From Paracamarosporium sp. OC-R06-R3 (Eukaryota; Ascomycota; Dothideomycetes; Pleosporales; Didymosphaeriaceae): a stretch of 64,000 nucleotides of DNA. The DNA is taken from positions 186,001-250,000 of the forward strand of contig JACVRA010000073.1 of NCBI GenBank assembly GCA_019828545.1, read 5' to 3'. The translations under genes were made by a program, and so were the position numbers. The notes beneath the pieces were generated by a model, which saw only the letters and a list, made by a program, of their open reading frames with translations, had not been told where the DNA came from and made no database searches. Shown here piece by piece: positions 11,421 through 21,859 of the stretch (the first letter of the stretch is position 1; each line of letters starts with the position of its first letter).

Positions 11421-12417
11421 ATATCTTGAGATGAGTGCGTTGGTAGGGGATCAGGCGGTAGTCACGGTGGCTGGCGAGAATAATAAAACTCCTTCGCACA
11501 CGAACCCCGTCTGGGAGATCTATCATCTTCGCCGGCCACTATGGAGTGTTGGCAAGAGGAGGTGCTATGTAATGCGGATTACTTGATTGGGATGAGCATC
11601 CATCGTGCGTGTCATGTGAAAAAAGGACCAGGTATGCTTTGCTGTGCAAGTGGACTATAGGGCTGTCGTGGTGAAGATGATACTTCGTGCATTTGATAAG
11701 AAACTGCTCGGATCATTAGGATGCAGAGTATTTTGAACTGGGTGTGTGAAGGTGCTCTGGTTCGGGACGCTTTGCTCCGGGTTGACGTAGGTGTGACAAG
11801 TGAGTGATGCGTGTTTACTACAAAGAGTAAACAAATATGTATGAAGGCTAGGAGAATGATTAGGGTGGATATGGCCTGGTCGCGGGGGAAATGCATTGTC
11901 ATACGATGTTTGGTGCTTGAAGCGTACGATCTATTACATGTGATGCTTGCCAGTTGTGGGGTATAAAACTGCACTAAGGTACGAAAGAAGCAAGTGGTAT
12001 ATCGAGCATCATGCTACCGGTAGCTCTGTATGCATACATTCGAGTTTAAGTGCTAGACGGGTCCGAATGACTGAAGTCAAAAGTTGCAGGTCAGGTATTG
12101 TACAACCCTCTTGAAAGATACTGCTATTGTGCATGTCGCACATAGCGGTGGGACGGGTGAGGGGAAGGAGCGGGGGAGGCATAGACACAAAGCCACAGCC
12201 AGGACATAGTCTATCAATTCAGGCGGAATTGAGACATTGCGGCAATGTAATAATGGTTGAAACCGACCTCAGGAAACAATTGCCAGCTGGCATCATCGTG
12301 AAGCTCTTCTCGAAGAATCGATGGCGGGCAGTTGGAGCGCTGCGGCCGGCAATCACGCTGGGCGCTAAGTGGCCCGTTCGCAAAGGCCACATTGACATTG
12401 CTGGAGCTCCACCGCCG

Positions 12418-12426
12418 TTATATACC
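12418..12426 (+). promoter_or_regulatory. Possible TATA box of calnexin gene
   Basis: The sequence ttatatacc lies about 100 bp upstream of the calnexin ATG, at a spacing usual for a core promoter element followed by a short 5' UTR. An imperfect heat-shock-element-like run (TTCtcGAAgaATC) sits near 12307-12319. Both are motif matches only. Confidence 0.4.
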
Positions 12427-12526
12427 CTCGATTCAGCCTCCACACTTCTTGCACACCCACTTCTTTCTCTACTTCTCACCGCCGTCGGTCGTCTCCTGCT
12501 CAAAACATATAGCAGGTATCGCCACA

Positions 12527-14496
12527 ATGCGTTTTGCAGTCGGTGCCACCGTTCTCGCTGCCGCCTTTGTGCGCGCAGAGGATGCGTCGAGCTCTGAAGC
12601 TGAGGCCTCGACCTCCACCACCTCTGTAGCAAAGTCTACTTTCACTGTAAGTATCCAATCGAGTAACTAGAGCTTAAGCCATGCTCCCAAGCGGACCACT
12701 GCGGGTTGATTGTCACGAATTACCACGCGGCATGGCCAACTGGGTTATGTGTTTGTTCCACAACCGGCCCCTCCTACCTGAGCAAGGATGATTACTAACC
12801 TCTACAAAACAGCCCACCAGCATCAAGGCTCCGTTCTTCGAACAGTTCACCGACGACTGGGACTCGCGATGGAAGGTTTCGCACGCAAAGAAGGACGACA
12901 AGTCCACAGAGGAAGAATGGGCCTACATCGGCACCTGGTCCGTCGAGGAGCCGTCTGTGCTCAAGGGCATTGAGGGCGACAAGGGATTGGTGCTCAAGGA
13001 CAAGGCCGCCCACCACGCCATCTCCGCGAAGTTCCCTAAGAAGATCGACAACAAGGACAACACCCTCGTTGTCCAGTATGAGGTCAAGCTTCAGAGTAGG
13101 TTGTCTCGAGCCAATTGAGCTTCGGCGGCAAACTGACAGCGTACTAGATGGTCTTGAGTGCGGTGGAGCCTACATGAAGCTTCTCCAGGACAACAAGGCT
13201 CTTCACGCTGAGGAGTTCTCCAACAGCTCGCCGTACATCATCATGTTTGGTCCCGACAAGTGCGGTGCTACCAACAAGGTACGACATATCCTTCAATTTC
13301 GAGGACGCCCAATCTAACAGTCACAGGTCCACTTCATCTTCCGCCACAAGAACCCCAAGACTGGCGAGTACGAGGAGAAGCACCTGAAGAACCCTCCCAT
13401 GGCCCGCATCGTTAAGACGACATCCCTCTACACCCTCATTGTCAAGCCTGATAACAGCTTCGAGATCAAGATCGACGGCGAGTCCATCCGCAACGGTACT
13501 CTTCTTGAGGACTTCACGCCCTCTGTCAACCCCGAGAAGGAGATTGACGACCCTGAGGACAAGAAGCCTGAAGACTGGGTTGACGAGGCCCGCATTGCTG
13601 ATCCTGAAGCCACGAAGCCTGAGGACTGGGATGAGGAAGCGCCATTCGAGATCGTTGACGAGGAGGCTACTAAGCCTGAGGACTGGCTTGAGGATGAGCC
13701 CTCTACTATCCCCGACCCTGAGGCTGAGAAGCCCGAGGACTGGGATGACGAGGAGGACGGTGACTGGATTGCCCCGACTGTTCCCAACCCCAAGTGTGAC
13801 GAAGTCTCTGGCTGCGGCAAGTGGGAACCCCCGATGAAGAAGAACCCCGACTACAAGGGCAAGTGGACCGCGCCCTACATCGACAACCCTGCTTACAAGG
13901 GTGTCTGGGCTCCTCAAAAGATCGCGAACCCTGACTATTTCGAGGACAAGACTCCGGCTAACTTTGAGCCCATTGGCGCCATTGGCTTCGAAATCTGGAC
14001 TATGCAGAACGACATTCTGTTCGACAACATCTACATTGGCCACTCTATCGAGGATGCTGAGAAGCTCAAGAAGGAGACCTTCGATGTTAAGATTACTGCT
14101 GAGAAGGCCGAGGAGGAGGCCAACAAGCCCAAGGTAGATGACACTATCAAGTCGCCTTCCGACCTCAGCTTCAAGGATGACCCAGTCCTCTACGTCACGG
14201 AGAAGGTCAAGCTTTTCATCGAAATCTTCCAGCGTGATCCCGTTGAGGCCGTCAAGTTCGTCCCTGAAGTTGCTGGTGGCCTCGGTGTCATTGTTGTTAC
14301 CGTTCTCGCCATCATTGTTTCTGCTCTCTTCGGCAGCGGTGCTGCTCCCTCCCAGGAGCAGGTCAAGGCCCAGGCTAAGAAGGCCAAGGATGCTGCTGTT
14401 GACGCAAAGGACAAGGCTGCTGAGGCGGTCGCTTCTGGCGCGGACAAGGCTCAGGCGGAGGTCAACAAGCGCACCACCCGCTCTTCCGCTTCGTAA
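12527..14496 (+). CDS. Calnexin, ER lectin chaperone
   Basis: Membrane-bound ER chaperone that binds monoglucosylated N-glycans and assists glycoprotein folding. Exons 12527-12646, 12813-13095, 13148-13278 and 13327-14496 give 567 residues. A signal peptide ([17 protein letters not shown]) precedes the luminal lectin domain with CGGAYMKLL and MFGPDKCG. The P-domain is explicit: four KPEDW type 1 repeats (residues about 240-320) followed by GKWEPP, GKWTAP and GVWAPQ type 2 repeats. One membrane helix ([17 protein letters not shown]) is followed by a cytosolic Lys/Ala/Asp-rich tail ending RTTRSSAS, without a dilysine retrieval signal. Introns of 166, 52 and 48 nt all use GT-AG; the first carries an actaac branch. 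Confidence 0.96.
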
Positions 14497-15430
14497 GTGC
14501 AGAGTCGCAGGGGTCAAGATGCTTGCACGCAGCTATGTAGCTATGATAACGTAGGACGAAACGTGGCAGGGGAAATAGAGAAAGTCAATGAATGGCCGAC
14601 GGCCATTGCTAAAAGGGGCTCGATGTTCAATGTTCTGGAGGAGCGATTGCTCTCTACATGGTTCTATATCTTGGATTTTTACTTCGTTCATATTGCTCTG
14701 GGTGTGACACGGCGCTACGAGTGTATTATACTGCGGCCTTGGGCTCGAGTTGAGAATGAAATAATGAGACTACATTTGGCATGACTGTCTTGATGGGAGA
14801 GTGCAGACTGTGGAGCGTGTGGGGCTGGTTTAACCGCTTCATGTTCGTTTCCTGTCTTTGTCGTGAATATGTGTACAGATGCGAGATTGGAGCTCGGTGC
14901 ATGCTAGAGGTAAACCAAAGCCTCTACATGACATATTGAAGATTGGCTTAGAATTGTTTCTTGAGTAGTTGCCACCCGCCTTTTGAGGGTCTTGAACGTC
15001 CAAATGAGTAACGCGAATCAGCATGACCAAACTTAAAGACATCCAAAATGGTCAATTGGATCCTGCCAGTTTGTACACGATAAGATTTGGAGTGAAAGCT
15101 CTCGGAATGAACTGCCTCGGACTGAGCGGAGACGCCCGAAACGCTGCAGACGTTTAGCGTTGATAGCCGCGATCTTCCCCATATGTGGGGTTCCCGAGGT
15201 CAGCGTTGTCGGCAGCCAGGAGCTATGAAAGGGACATGTTTTCCGGAGACTTTCTACCATTGGCACTCACAGCTCTAGGAGCTTCGTTTGGACTTTTTTT
15301 CTGTGCAACTGTCGAATGCAGTAGCTGGATCTATCTTGATATCGACAGGTTGACCTGCTGAATCCGCTTAATTGTTCTCTTCCCTCCCTCCCACATCCTT
15401 CCACATCATCGGCACTTGCACGCCTCCACA
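14497..15430. other. Intergenic, no gene seen
   Basis: Spacer between two plus-strand genes, holding the calnexin 3' UTR and the dehydrogenase promoter. A T-rich run occurs at 15292-15302. No supported coding frame. Confidence 0.5.
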
Positions 15431-17321
15431 ATGGCAGCTCGCCATACCATCCGCGGCATCGCAACAATAGCCACCCGCACCTCTACTCCGAGAATCGCGC
15501 CTCTCTACACCAGAATGTCTTCTCCTTACAGCGCCAGCCAGAAAGCCGTCAGGCGGCTGCACGCCACGGCGCAGCACCTCAAGCCCGCCGCCGCCGCTGC
15601 ACAGAGCTACCCCACAACCCATGAGCGCATCGAATCGCCGCCCGACACGCAAAATTTCCTGGATAACAAATTCGTCGCTTCAAAGGCTACGCAATGGATC
15701 GACTTGCACGATCCCGCGACCAACAACCTCGTCACCCGCGTGCCGCAGAGCACCGACGAGGAGCTCGTAGCTGCGGTGGACAGCGCGGAGAAGGCATTCA
15801 AGACGTGGAGCCAGACGAGCTTGCTCGCGAGGCAGCAGATCATGTTCAAGTATGTGCACTTGATCCGGGAGAACTGGGACAGGCTCGCAGCGAGCATCAC
15901 GCTGGAGCAGGGCAAGACGTTTGCGGATGCAAGGGGCGATGTGCTGCGTGGTCTGCAGGTAGCGGAGACAGCATGCGGCATCACGACGCAAATGACGGGT
16001 GAGGTCCTCGAGGTAGCTAAGGACATGGAGACTAGGAGCTACAGGGAGCCGTTGGGTGTTGTGTCTGCGATTTGCCCCTTCAGTGAGTACAAGCTTCATA
16101 TCTTATCTGGAACTTTGATCGGGTGCGACAGTGCTAATTGAGACATCAGACTTCCCCGCAATGATTCCCCTATGGTGCATCCCTGTTGCTACCGTTACTG
16201 GAAACACCATCGTTGTGAAGCCCTCCGAGCGCGACCCGGGCGCTTGCATGATCCTCGCTGAGCTTGCGGAGAAGGCTGGCTTCCCTGCTGGTGTGATCAA
16301 CATTGTGCACGGGTCTGCGAAGACGGTCGACTTCATCATTGACGAGCCGCGCATCAAGGCCATCAGCTTCGTCGGCAGCAACAAGGCTGGGGAGTACATC
16401 TACACTCGGGGTTCTGCCAACGGCAAGCGTGTGCAAGCCAACCTTGGGGCTAAGAACCACGCTGCTGTGCTGCCTGACTGCAACAAGAATCATGCTCTGA
16501 ACGCCATTACTGGTGCTGCCTTTGGCGCCGCTGGCCAGCGTTGCATGGCTCTCAGCACGCTCGTCATGATTGGCGAAACCAAGGAATGGGTCTCTGAGAT
16601 TGCGGAGCGTGCGAAGGGCATCAAGATGGACGGTGGATTCGAGGAGGGCGCGGACCTGGGTCCCGTCATCTCGCCTCAGTCCAAGAAGCGCATCGAGGAT
16701 CTGATCGCGAGCGCCGAGGAGGAGGGTGCCACCATCCTTCTGGACGGTCGCGGCCAGAAGCCTGAGAAGTACCCCAACGGCAACTGGGTAAGATATCCTA
16801 CCACTCGCCCTATCAAGTCATGGGCAAGGACTTGCTAACACGACAGTAGATCGGTCCTACAATCATCGCCAACGTAAAGCCGCACATGAAGTGCTACAAG
16901 GAAGAAATCTTCGGCCCGGTCCTCGTCTGCCTGAATGTCGAGACCATCGACGAAGCCATTGAACTCATCAATGCGAACGAGTACGGCAACGGAACCGCCA
17001 TCTTCACGCGCTCAGGCTCTACGGCCACGCGCTTCCAGAAGGAGGTCGAGGCTGGCCAGATTGGTATCAACGTGCCCATTCCTGTCCCGGTATGTCATCC
17101 CCTTTAACAGGAAAAGAAAAAGAAAAGTTGCTGATGTTATATAGCTCCCCATGTTCTCCTTCACCGGCAACAAGAAGTCGATTGCCGGCGGCGGCGCGAG
17201 CACCTTCTACGGCAAGCCTGGGCTGCAGTTCTACACGCAGCAGAAGACGGTCACGAGTCTGTGGAGAAGCGAGGACGCAGTCGCTACCAAGGCGACGGTT
17301 AACATGCCGACGCACAGCTAG
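15431..17321 (+). CDS. Methylmalonate-semialdehyde dehydrogenase, mitochondrial
   Basis: CoA-acylating aldehyde dehydrogenase of valine and thymine breakdown: it oxidises methylmalonate or malonate semialdehyde with NAD+ and CoA to propionyl- or acetyl-CoA. Exons 15431-16082, 16150-16787, 16850-17089 and 17145-17321 give 568 residues. The first 50 residues are rich in Arg, Ala and Ser without acidic residues, as for a mitochondrial presequence. Family blocks include [29 protein letters not shown] (rebuilt across intron 1), [13 protein letters not shown], the catalytic Cys349 in [19 protein letters not shown] and [10 protein letters not shown]. The actaag-like and gctaac branch sites support the introns. 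Confidence 0.95.
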
Positions 17322-19181
17322 AGGATGCAGTGAGGATGAGCTGAAAGGAATCATTTCTGGCGTTCTTTGGGAGCGTGGTTGGCCAAAAGCATCAGACTGG
17401 CATTCTATGTAGATACCTTGATATATATATATGTTCAGATTGAGAGATGTCCATGTTCGAGTATGTGACACAGTTGCAAGAGTGATGATTGGACGTGGGC
17501 GTTGGTCAGGTACGCTGCTACACAACAGCCGAAGCAATAAACTGGAATCCTTGGTACCGGATCCTATCATCAGGATCCTACTAGTACCAAGATCCTAGTT
17601 CGTTGTTCCGACTGTTGTGCTACACAGTAGCAGATCGAGGGCTTTGTTATGATTGAGCGAGTGGCACGGTCAGCTGCCCTGGACCCGATGCTCAATACAA
17701 ACGTGTAGGCTTTATCAACGTAAGCAAGAAAACAATATATACAATCTACTATCCGAGACTCCGGATGCATGTTTAAAGTGGCTGTGCTTGCGAGTCCCGA
17801 TCCTATAGAATCGAGCGCTGCGTTGTGACCATGCATGTGAGATTCGCGTAGAAACAATGGATGGGATGACTCTGGACCCGAGTAGGGGCCTGTGAGATAG
17901 CAACGTGTAGTGCGGCGTGAGGGCGAGGGCGAGGATGGAGTGCACACCCTTGGGTTCAGGAGATTCGCAGCGGAATCATGCATAGCTATGCGGCATCGGA
18001 AACAGGACGAGGCGAGGGTGGGTAATTAGGTGCATGTTCGCATGTGGTGGTCCCGGTCGGTCGCACATGGCAGGCTCCATCTGAAACGGGCTGGGGCGAT
18101 CAATGGAAGATTGACGGCGGATCCACGGGACTAGGTGTCAGGAACTGATGTCACTGCAACGGCGACTCGATGATCGGTGCAGCTTGGGCGCAGTTACGTG
18201 TCTAAATGTGGAGGGCAGACGAGCGAGAAGGGCAGGCGAAGGGACGGATCGGTCGTCGAGCCAAGAGGCGTACGCACGCAGCTTGCAAAGCGGTGCAGCT
18301 TGATTTCCCCATGCATGCAGGCGGCGGCGGCTGCCAGCGTATCGCGGAGGGCCCGGCTGCGGGCTAGGAATGGGCGACGCCTGACACTGCGGCCAGACTC
18401 GACTATCGAGGCGTCGCGGAATTGGACGTGGTCGACAAGGCGAGGGAGCGAGGTTGGGTGGTGTGGTCGTGGGGTGGCTGGCGCGGGCGGCATGCTGTGT
18501 GCACCGCAAGCAGGAATTTGCGCATTGTCAGGGCGACGCCGCCGTGCGACGGGCCGGTGGCGATGCAGCGACGCGCAACCTTCAACTACTCGCGCCCGTC
18601 TCTTTCGCTCTGTGTTTCGCGTCGCTGGTGCATTTCTGCGTCCCGGCAGATCTCCAGCCCCAGTCTGCCCCAATTGGCCCCGGCACGCCTCCGCGCCCAT
18701 GACGAGTACGCTGCAGCCACCGTCCAACGCAGCACCACTACATTATTGATCAGCTACCCTCCGCCCGCTCCCGACCGTGGCCTCTTTCTTTCTTTCTCCC
18801 TCTGCTCCCCAGCCCCCCGACCCTCACCTATTCATACACCGTCTGCTCGCTCCGTCGTCTCGCACGGCCTTGCGCTCGCTACCTAGCAATCTCGCTACCC
18901 TGCACTACCCAGCGCGCGGACGCCTGCGTAGAGCTCCTGGCCCCGCTGCCCACGAATAGCGTCTCGAACTGCCTTGCACAGCGCTGCCGACGAGCCCGCA
19001 GCTCCATCTTTCCTAGCCATCCTCACCTTATTCTTGCTCCCGGGCCCACGCAAGGACCCATCTCCGAGCCCTTCGAGCCTCAGCGGCCGCCATCTCACGA
19101 TCGCCGACGGACGCTACACCGCCTCCGACTTAGCACCTTGCCAGCCGCCTTGTTTCAGCGTCAACGCGCTTGATAAGAGCA
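17322..19181. other. Intergenic, promoter region of DUF2406 gene
   Basis: About 1.86 kb. It holds the hairpin-like inverted repeat at 17550-17591 and, from about 18720 to 19180, a C/T-rich region (tttctttctttctccctctg at 18784-18803) typical of a fungal promoter and 5' UTR. Open frames on both strands at 18140-18960 overlap each other, are GC-driven and resemble nothing known. Confidence 0.5.
17550..17591. repeat. Imperfect inverted repeat (hairpin) downstream of dehydrogenase gene
   Basis: Left arm cttggtac then ggatcct; right arm aggatcc then gtaccaag, with a short loop and a five-base bulge. It lies about 230 bp after the dehydrogenase stop codon, so it could sit in or after its 3' UTR. 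Function unknown. Confidence 0.6.
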
Positions 19182-20484
19182 ATGTCCGTCGCCATGGAGC
19201 AACAACAGCCCCCGCAGAGCCGCCAGCGCTCAAAATCCACCTTCAGCTTCAAGAGCCAGAACAGCCACACTAGCGACCCGAACCACGAAAGACAGAACTC
19301 GTCGTCTGGTCATTCCAGGAAGGTATCCGACACCTACAAGCCCCACTTGAACACTACCGGAAAGGCGGATCCGAATGCTGCCATGAACGAATCCCAGCCC
19401 AGTATGTCGCCCGTATCGATGCTGGTGTCGCGGTTGCTGATGTTTTCCAGTTGCCGCCGCGCTCGAGAAGCCCACGCTGCAGTCTCTGCGCTCGTTCCAA
19501 CACACAGACAAGGATGGTGTTCTTATCGGTATGTTCGTTTGGTGTTGTCAACATATGAATTGTGGACTGATGACCCGCAGCGGAGCCCGACCTCTCCAAC
19601 CCCACACGCTCACGATGGGAGCGCCCGCTCGACACTATCCGTTCGTTCGAGGCGGCCATCGATAATGAATATAAGCGGAGAGCGCATACGATACGTGGTA
19701 CGTTTCCATTGCTTTTCCGTGGAAACAACGCTGACGGATGGTAGATTCGGGCACAGAAGTCATGAGTGGCTACAATAGCCGAAGGAGTAGCTACTACGGT
19801 GGAGGAGTTCACTACGACCAAAGCCGTTTCTCACAGGCTAGTGGCTACTATGGCAGCCGACAAGCCGCCCGCGACAGTTGGCAGGACAATGGTTATGGCA
19901 ATGGAGGGCCCGTTGGTGGTATGGGCGGTCCCCCTCGGACACGCTACAACCGCATGCAGTCCGACCCTGCATGGAATCGCTATCCTCAAGGCAACGGGAA
20001 CGGAAACGGGAACGGCAACGGCAACGGCAACCCGGTCTATCCGGTCCAAGGATACCAGCAGTCCCGCGACACTGTCAACACCAACGGATCGAACGGTAGC
20101 TACAGCGAACCCTATTCCACCGACCCCAGCAGTGACAACAGCTCGATTGAGCGCACAGCACAAGGGATGAAACCCGATTTGGGGGAGCAATATGGGTTCC
20201 AGGGCTTTGGCGGAGGGCCGATCCTGGAAGAGTATCATAATGGCATGGGTCCCTCGAGCAACGGATACGCCGTGCAACGCCCCAACGGCACCCTCAATTA
20301 TGGCGCACCGCCGCCGGTTCCCACGAAGCAAGGCCCGCCAGCGCCGCCAGCGCATGCGAACAAGCCCATCAAGCTCACAAAGTCGAACGATGCGCCTAAC
20401 GGCGACGGTAGACCGCCGATGGTGCAGCGCCAGAGTACGGAGAAACGAAAGAGCTGGTTCAAGAGGCGGTTTAGCAAGGACTAA
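19182..20484 (+). CDS. DUF2406 family protein
   Basis: Fungus-specific family of unknown biochemical role. Exons 19182-19401, 19451-19528, 19581-19697 and 19745-20484 give 384 residues; introns of 49, 52 and 47 nt. Splicing restores the conserved N-terminal domain: KADPNAAMNESQP, LEKPTLQSLRSFQHTDKDG, EPDLSNPTRSRWERPLDTIR and SFEAAIDNEYKRRA. The second half is low complexity, with Tyr/Ser/Gly-rich sequence, a Gly-Asn dipeptide run (encoded at about 19990-20032), proline-rich PPPVP and PPAPPAH segments, and a basic tail KRKSWFKRRFSKD typical of the family. The ATG at 19182 is the first in frame after an upstream TTG. Confidence 0.85.
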
Positions 20485-21102
20485 AAGAAGGCGTATGAAG
20501 GTGAAAATGTCGATGTTTGGCACCGTGTGTCGTCACAGCATGCACAACTACGGTGTCCAGAGTTCGAGGTCTTGACGAGGCGCGGGAATAAAAAAGCAAC
20601 CACCGCCATCCTGAGCTTCAGTCGTAAGATTTCCTGCTTAGGGCATGTGTGTGCGGCTGTATATGAGATGTTTTGGAGACGTTGAAGTACTGCGAAGGAA
20701 ACGACTCGGTACAACAACCGATATGTCATGATGACGATGCAATGCGGTTCAGGGATCATGGCAGGGTATATCACAGCCCTGGCGGCTTAGACGCCTACAG
20801 GGTACATCTTGGTGGAGTTTGTGGAGTCTTCTTCGCGGAATTTAAGAACGGATGGAAAACTGTCCACAATCTCACTCTTTATACCCCCTTGTTTCTGTCG
20901 GTACAACATGGCTTTTGTAAAGCAAAGCTACGTAGTAATATTAATGTGATGCACCCAATGCTTTTACGATATTGTAATCTCAAAAGTCTTGAACTTAGTC
21001 AAGCTGCTCTCCTGATTTGTCCTAGGTAACGCACTTGATCTTTTGGTACGACACTCTGGGGTTTGTATGTTTTCATTTAAGTAGTCTTATAGTCTTTGAA
21101 CA
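20485..21102. other. Intergenic between convergent genes
   Basis: Holds the two 3' UTRs of the DUF2406 and vma21 genes. No supported coding frame or repeat. Confidence 0.5.
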
Positions 21103-21541
21103 TTACATTGATTTCTTCTTCAACTCTGCTTCCTCTGCCTGCTCTGCTTGGTCGTCTGCGTAGGCCATGACGATGTACGCTATCAGTACGACATTGGCCA
21201 TGACCGCCGCCAATGCACCGGCAATCGTGTTGTTGCCTTGCATTCCACCGTCAGCACACTCACTCCACCATCACACAATGGAAACGGAACTTACCGACGA
21301 ATACATAGTTCGTAATAAAAAAGTATGTGCCAATGGGCAGAGTGACCATGGCAAAAGTGAAGCTGAGCAGCTTCCAAATTACGGATCTACGTCCTCGTTA
21401 GCCGAATTTCGTCGCGTACAAAGTACGGGCGACGCACGAGGGGACCGCGGGCGCGATATTGGATGGCTCCGCCTGGTGGGTGCCATCGGCGTCCAAGTCT
21501 AGAGGCGTCTTCTCGCTGGATATGATTCTTCGTGTTGCCAT
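21103..21541 (-). CDS. vma21: V-ATPase assembly factor Vma21
   Basis: Small ER membrane chaperone that helps assemble the V0 sector of the vacuolar H+-ATPase and escorts it to the Golgi. Three exons, 21541-21438, 21386-21295 and 21236-21103, give 109 residues; introns of 51 and 58 nt. Splicing rebuilds SNIAPAVPSSVIWKLLSF, the first membrane helix (TFAMVTLPIGTYFFI), a loop GNNTIAGAL and the second helix (AVMANVVLIAYIVMAYA). The C-terminus KKSM keeps Lys at -3 and -4, the dilysine ER-retrieval signal known for this family. It is head to head with the Fun30-type gene, 318 bp between start codons. Too fragmented by introns to show as one frame. Confidence 0.92.
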
Positions 21542-21859
21542 TGTTAATGTTTTGAATGCGGAGTGCGGCCTTGTGCGGGTTGGCTGGCGTTGGTGAACGA
21601 TGTCATGGAGGAAGGAGGGTCTGTGCGCACAATAAACCACTTTACGCGTACTTTGAACGCGCTTTTTCCCCGCCACATCGTTGCTCTACACTTTGTTTGT
21701 CGCGACATCTTTTCTTTTCTAGTCGGCGTGAATGGGCTCTTTGTCTACTTGCACACTCCTTTATCTAGCACGTCAGCTGCTCGCCACATACACTGGCGTA
21801 TAGTCAGAGGGGGAGGTATATCGAGGCGGCAAACTTTCGCGTCACACTGAAACGGCAGC

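Larger units (their letters stand above)
9776..12526. other. Long intergenic region with repeats, no convincing gene
   Basis: About 2.75 kb, unusually long for this window. It holds a CAT/TCA-rich tract just after the Reg1-like stop, GGTTGGCTGGCT-type simple sequence near 9960-9990, the minisatellite at 10376-11020, a TTTGGG-rich stretch, a (TG)12 microsatellite and the calnexin promoter. Short open frames (such as 11612-11974 minus and 12127-12597 plus) show no family resemblance. Confidence 0.6.

Noticed and set aside
11612..11974. 120-codon minus-strand frame in the gene desert
   Set aside because: No ATG context, splice or family support; composition like surrounding non-coding DNA.
13314..13326. 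Tandem acceptor in calnexin intron 3 (ctaacag then tcacag) that could add Ser-Gln
   Set aside because: The first AG lies directly on the likely branch site ctaac, so it is too close to be used; the second gives the conserved KVHFIF join.
13321..14517. 398-codon open frame antisense to calnexin
   Set aside because: Its hydrophobic Leu/Val-rich translation is the mirror of the strongly biased, GC3-rich calnexin coding strand. Calnexin is unmistakable and the antisense product resembles nothing.
18140..18960. Overlapping frames on both strands upstream of the DUF2406 gene
   Set aside because: GC-driven; the region has promoter and leader character (C/T tracts) and no recognisable protein.
19831..20523. 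230-codon minus-strand frame over the DUF2406 gene
   Set aside because: Shadow of low-complexity Gly/Asn/Ser coding sequence; no start context and no family resemblance.
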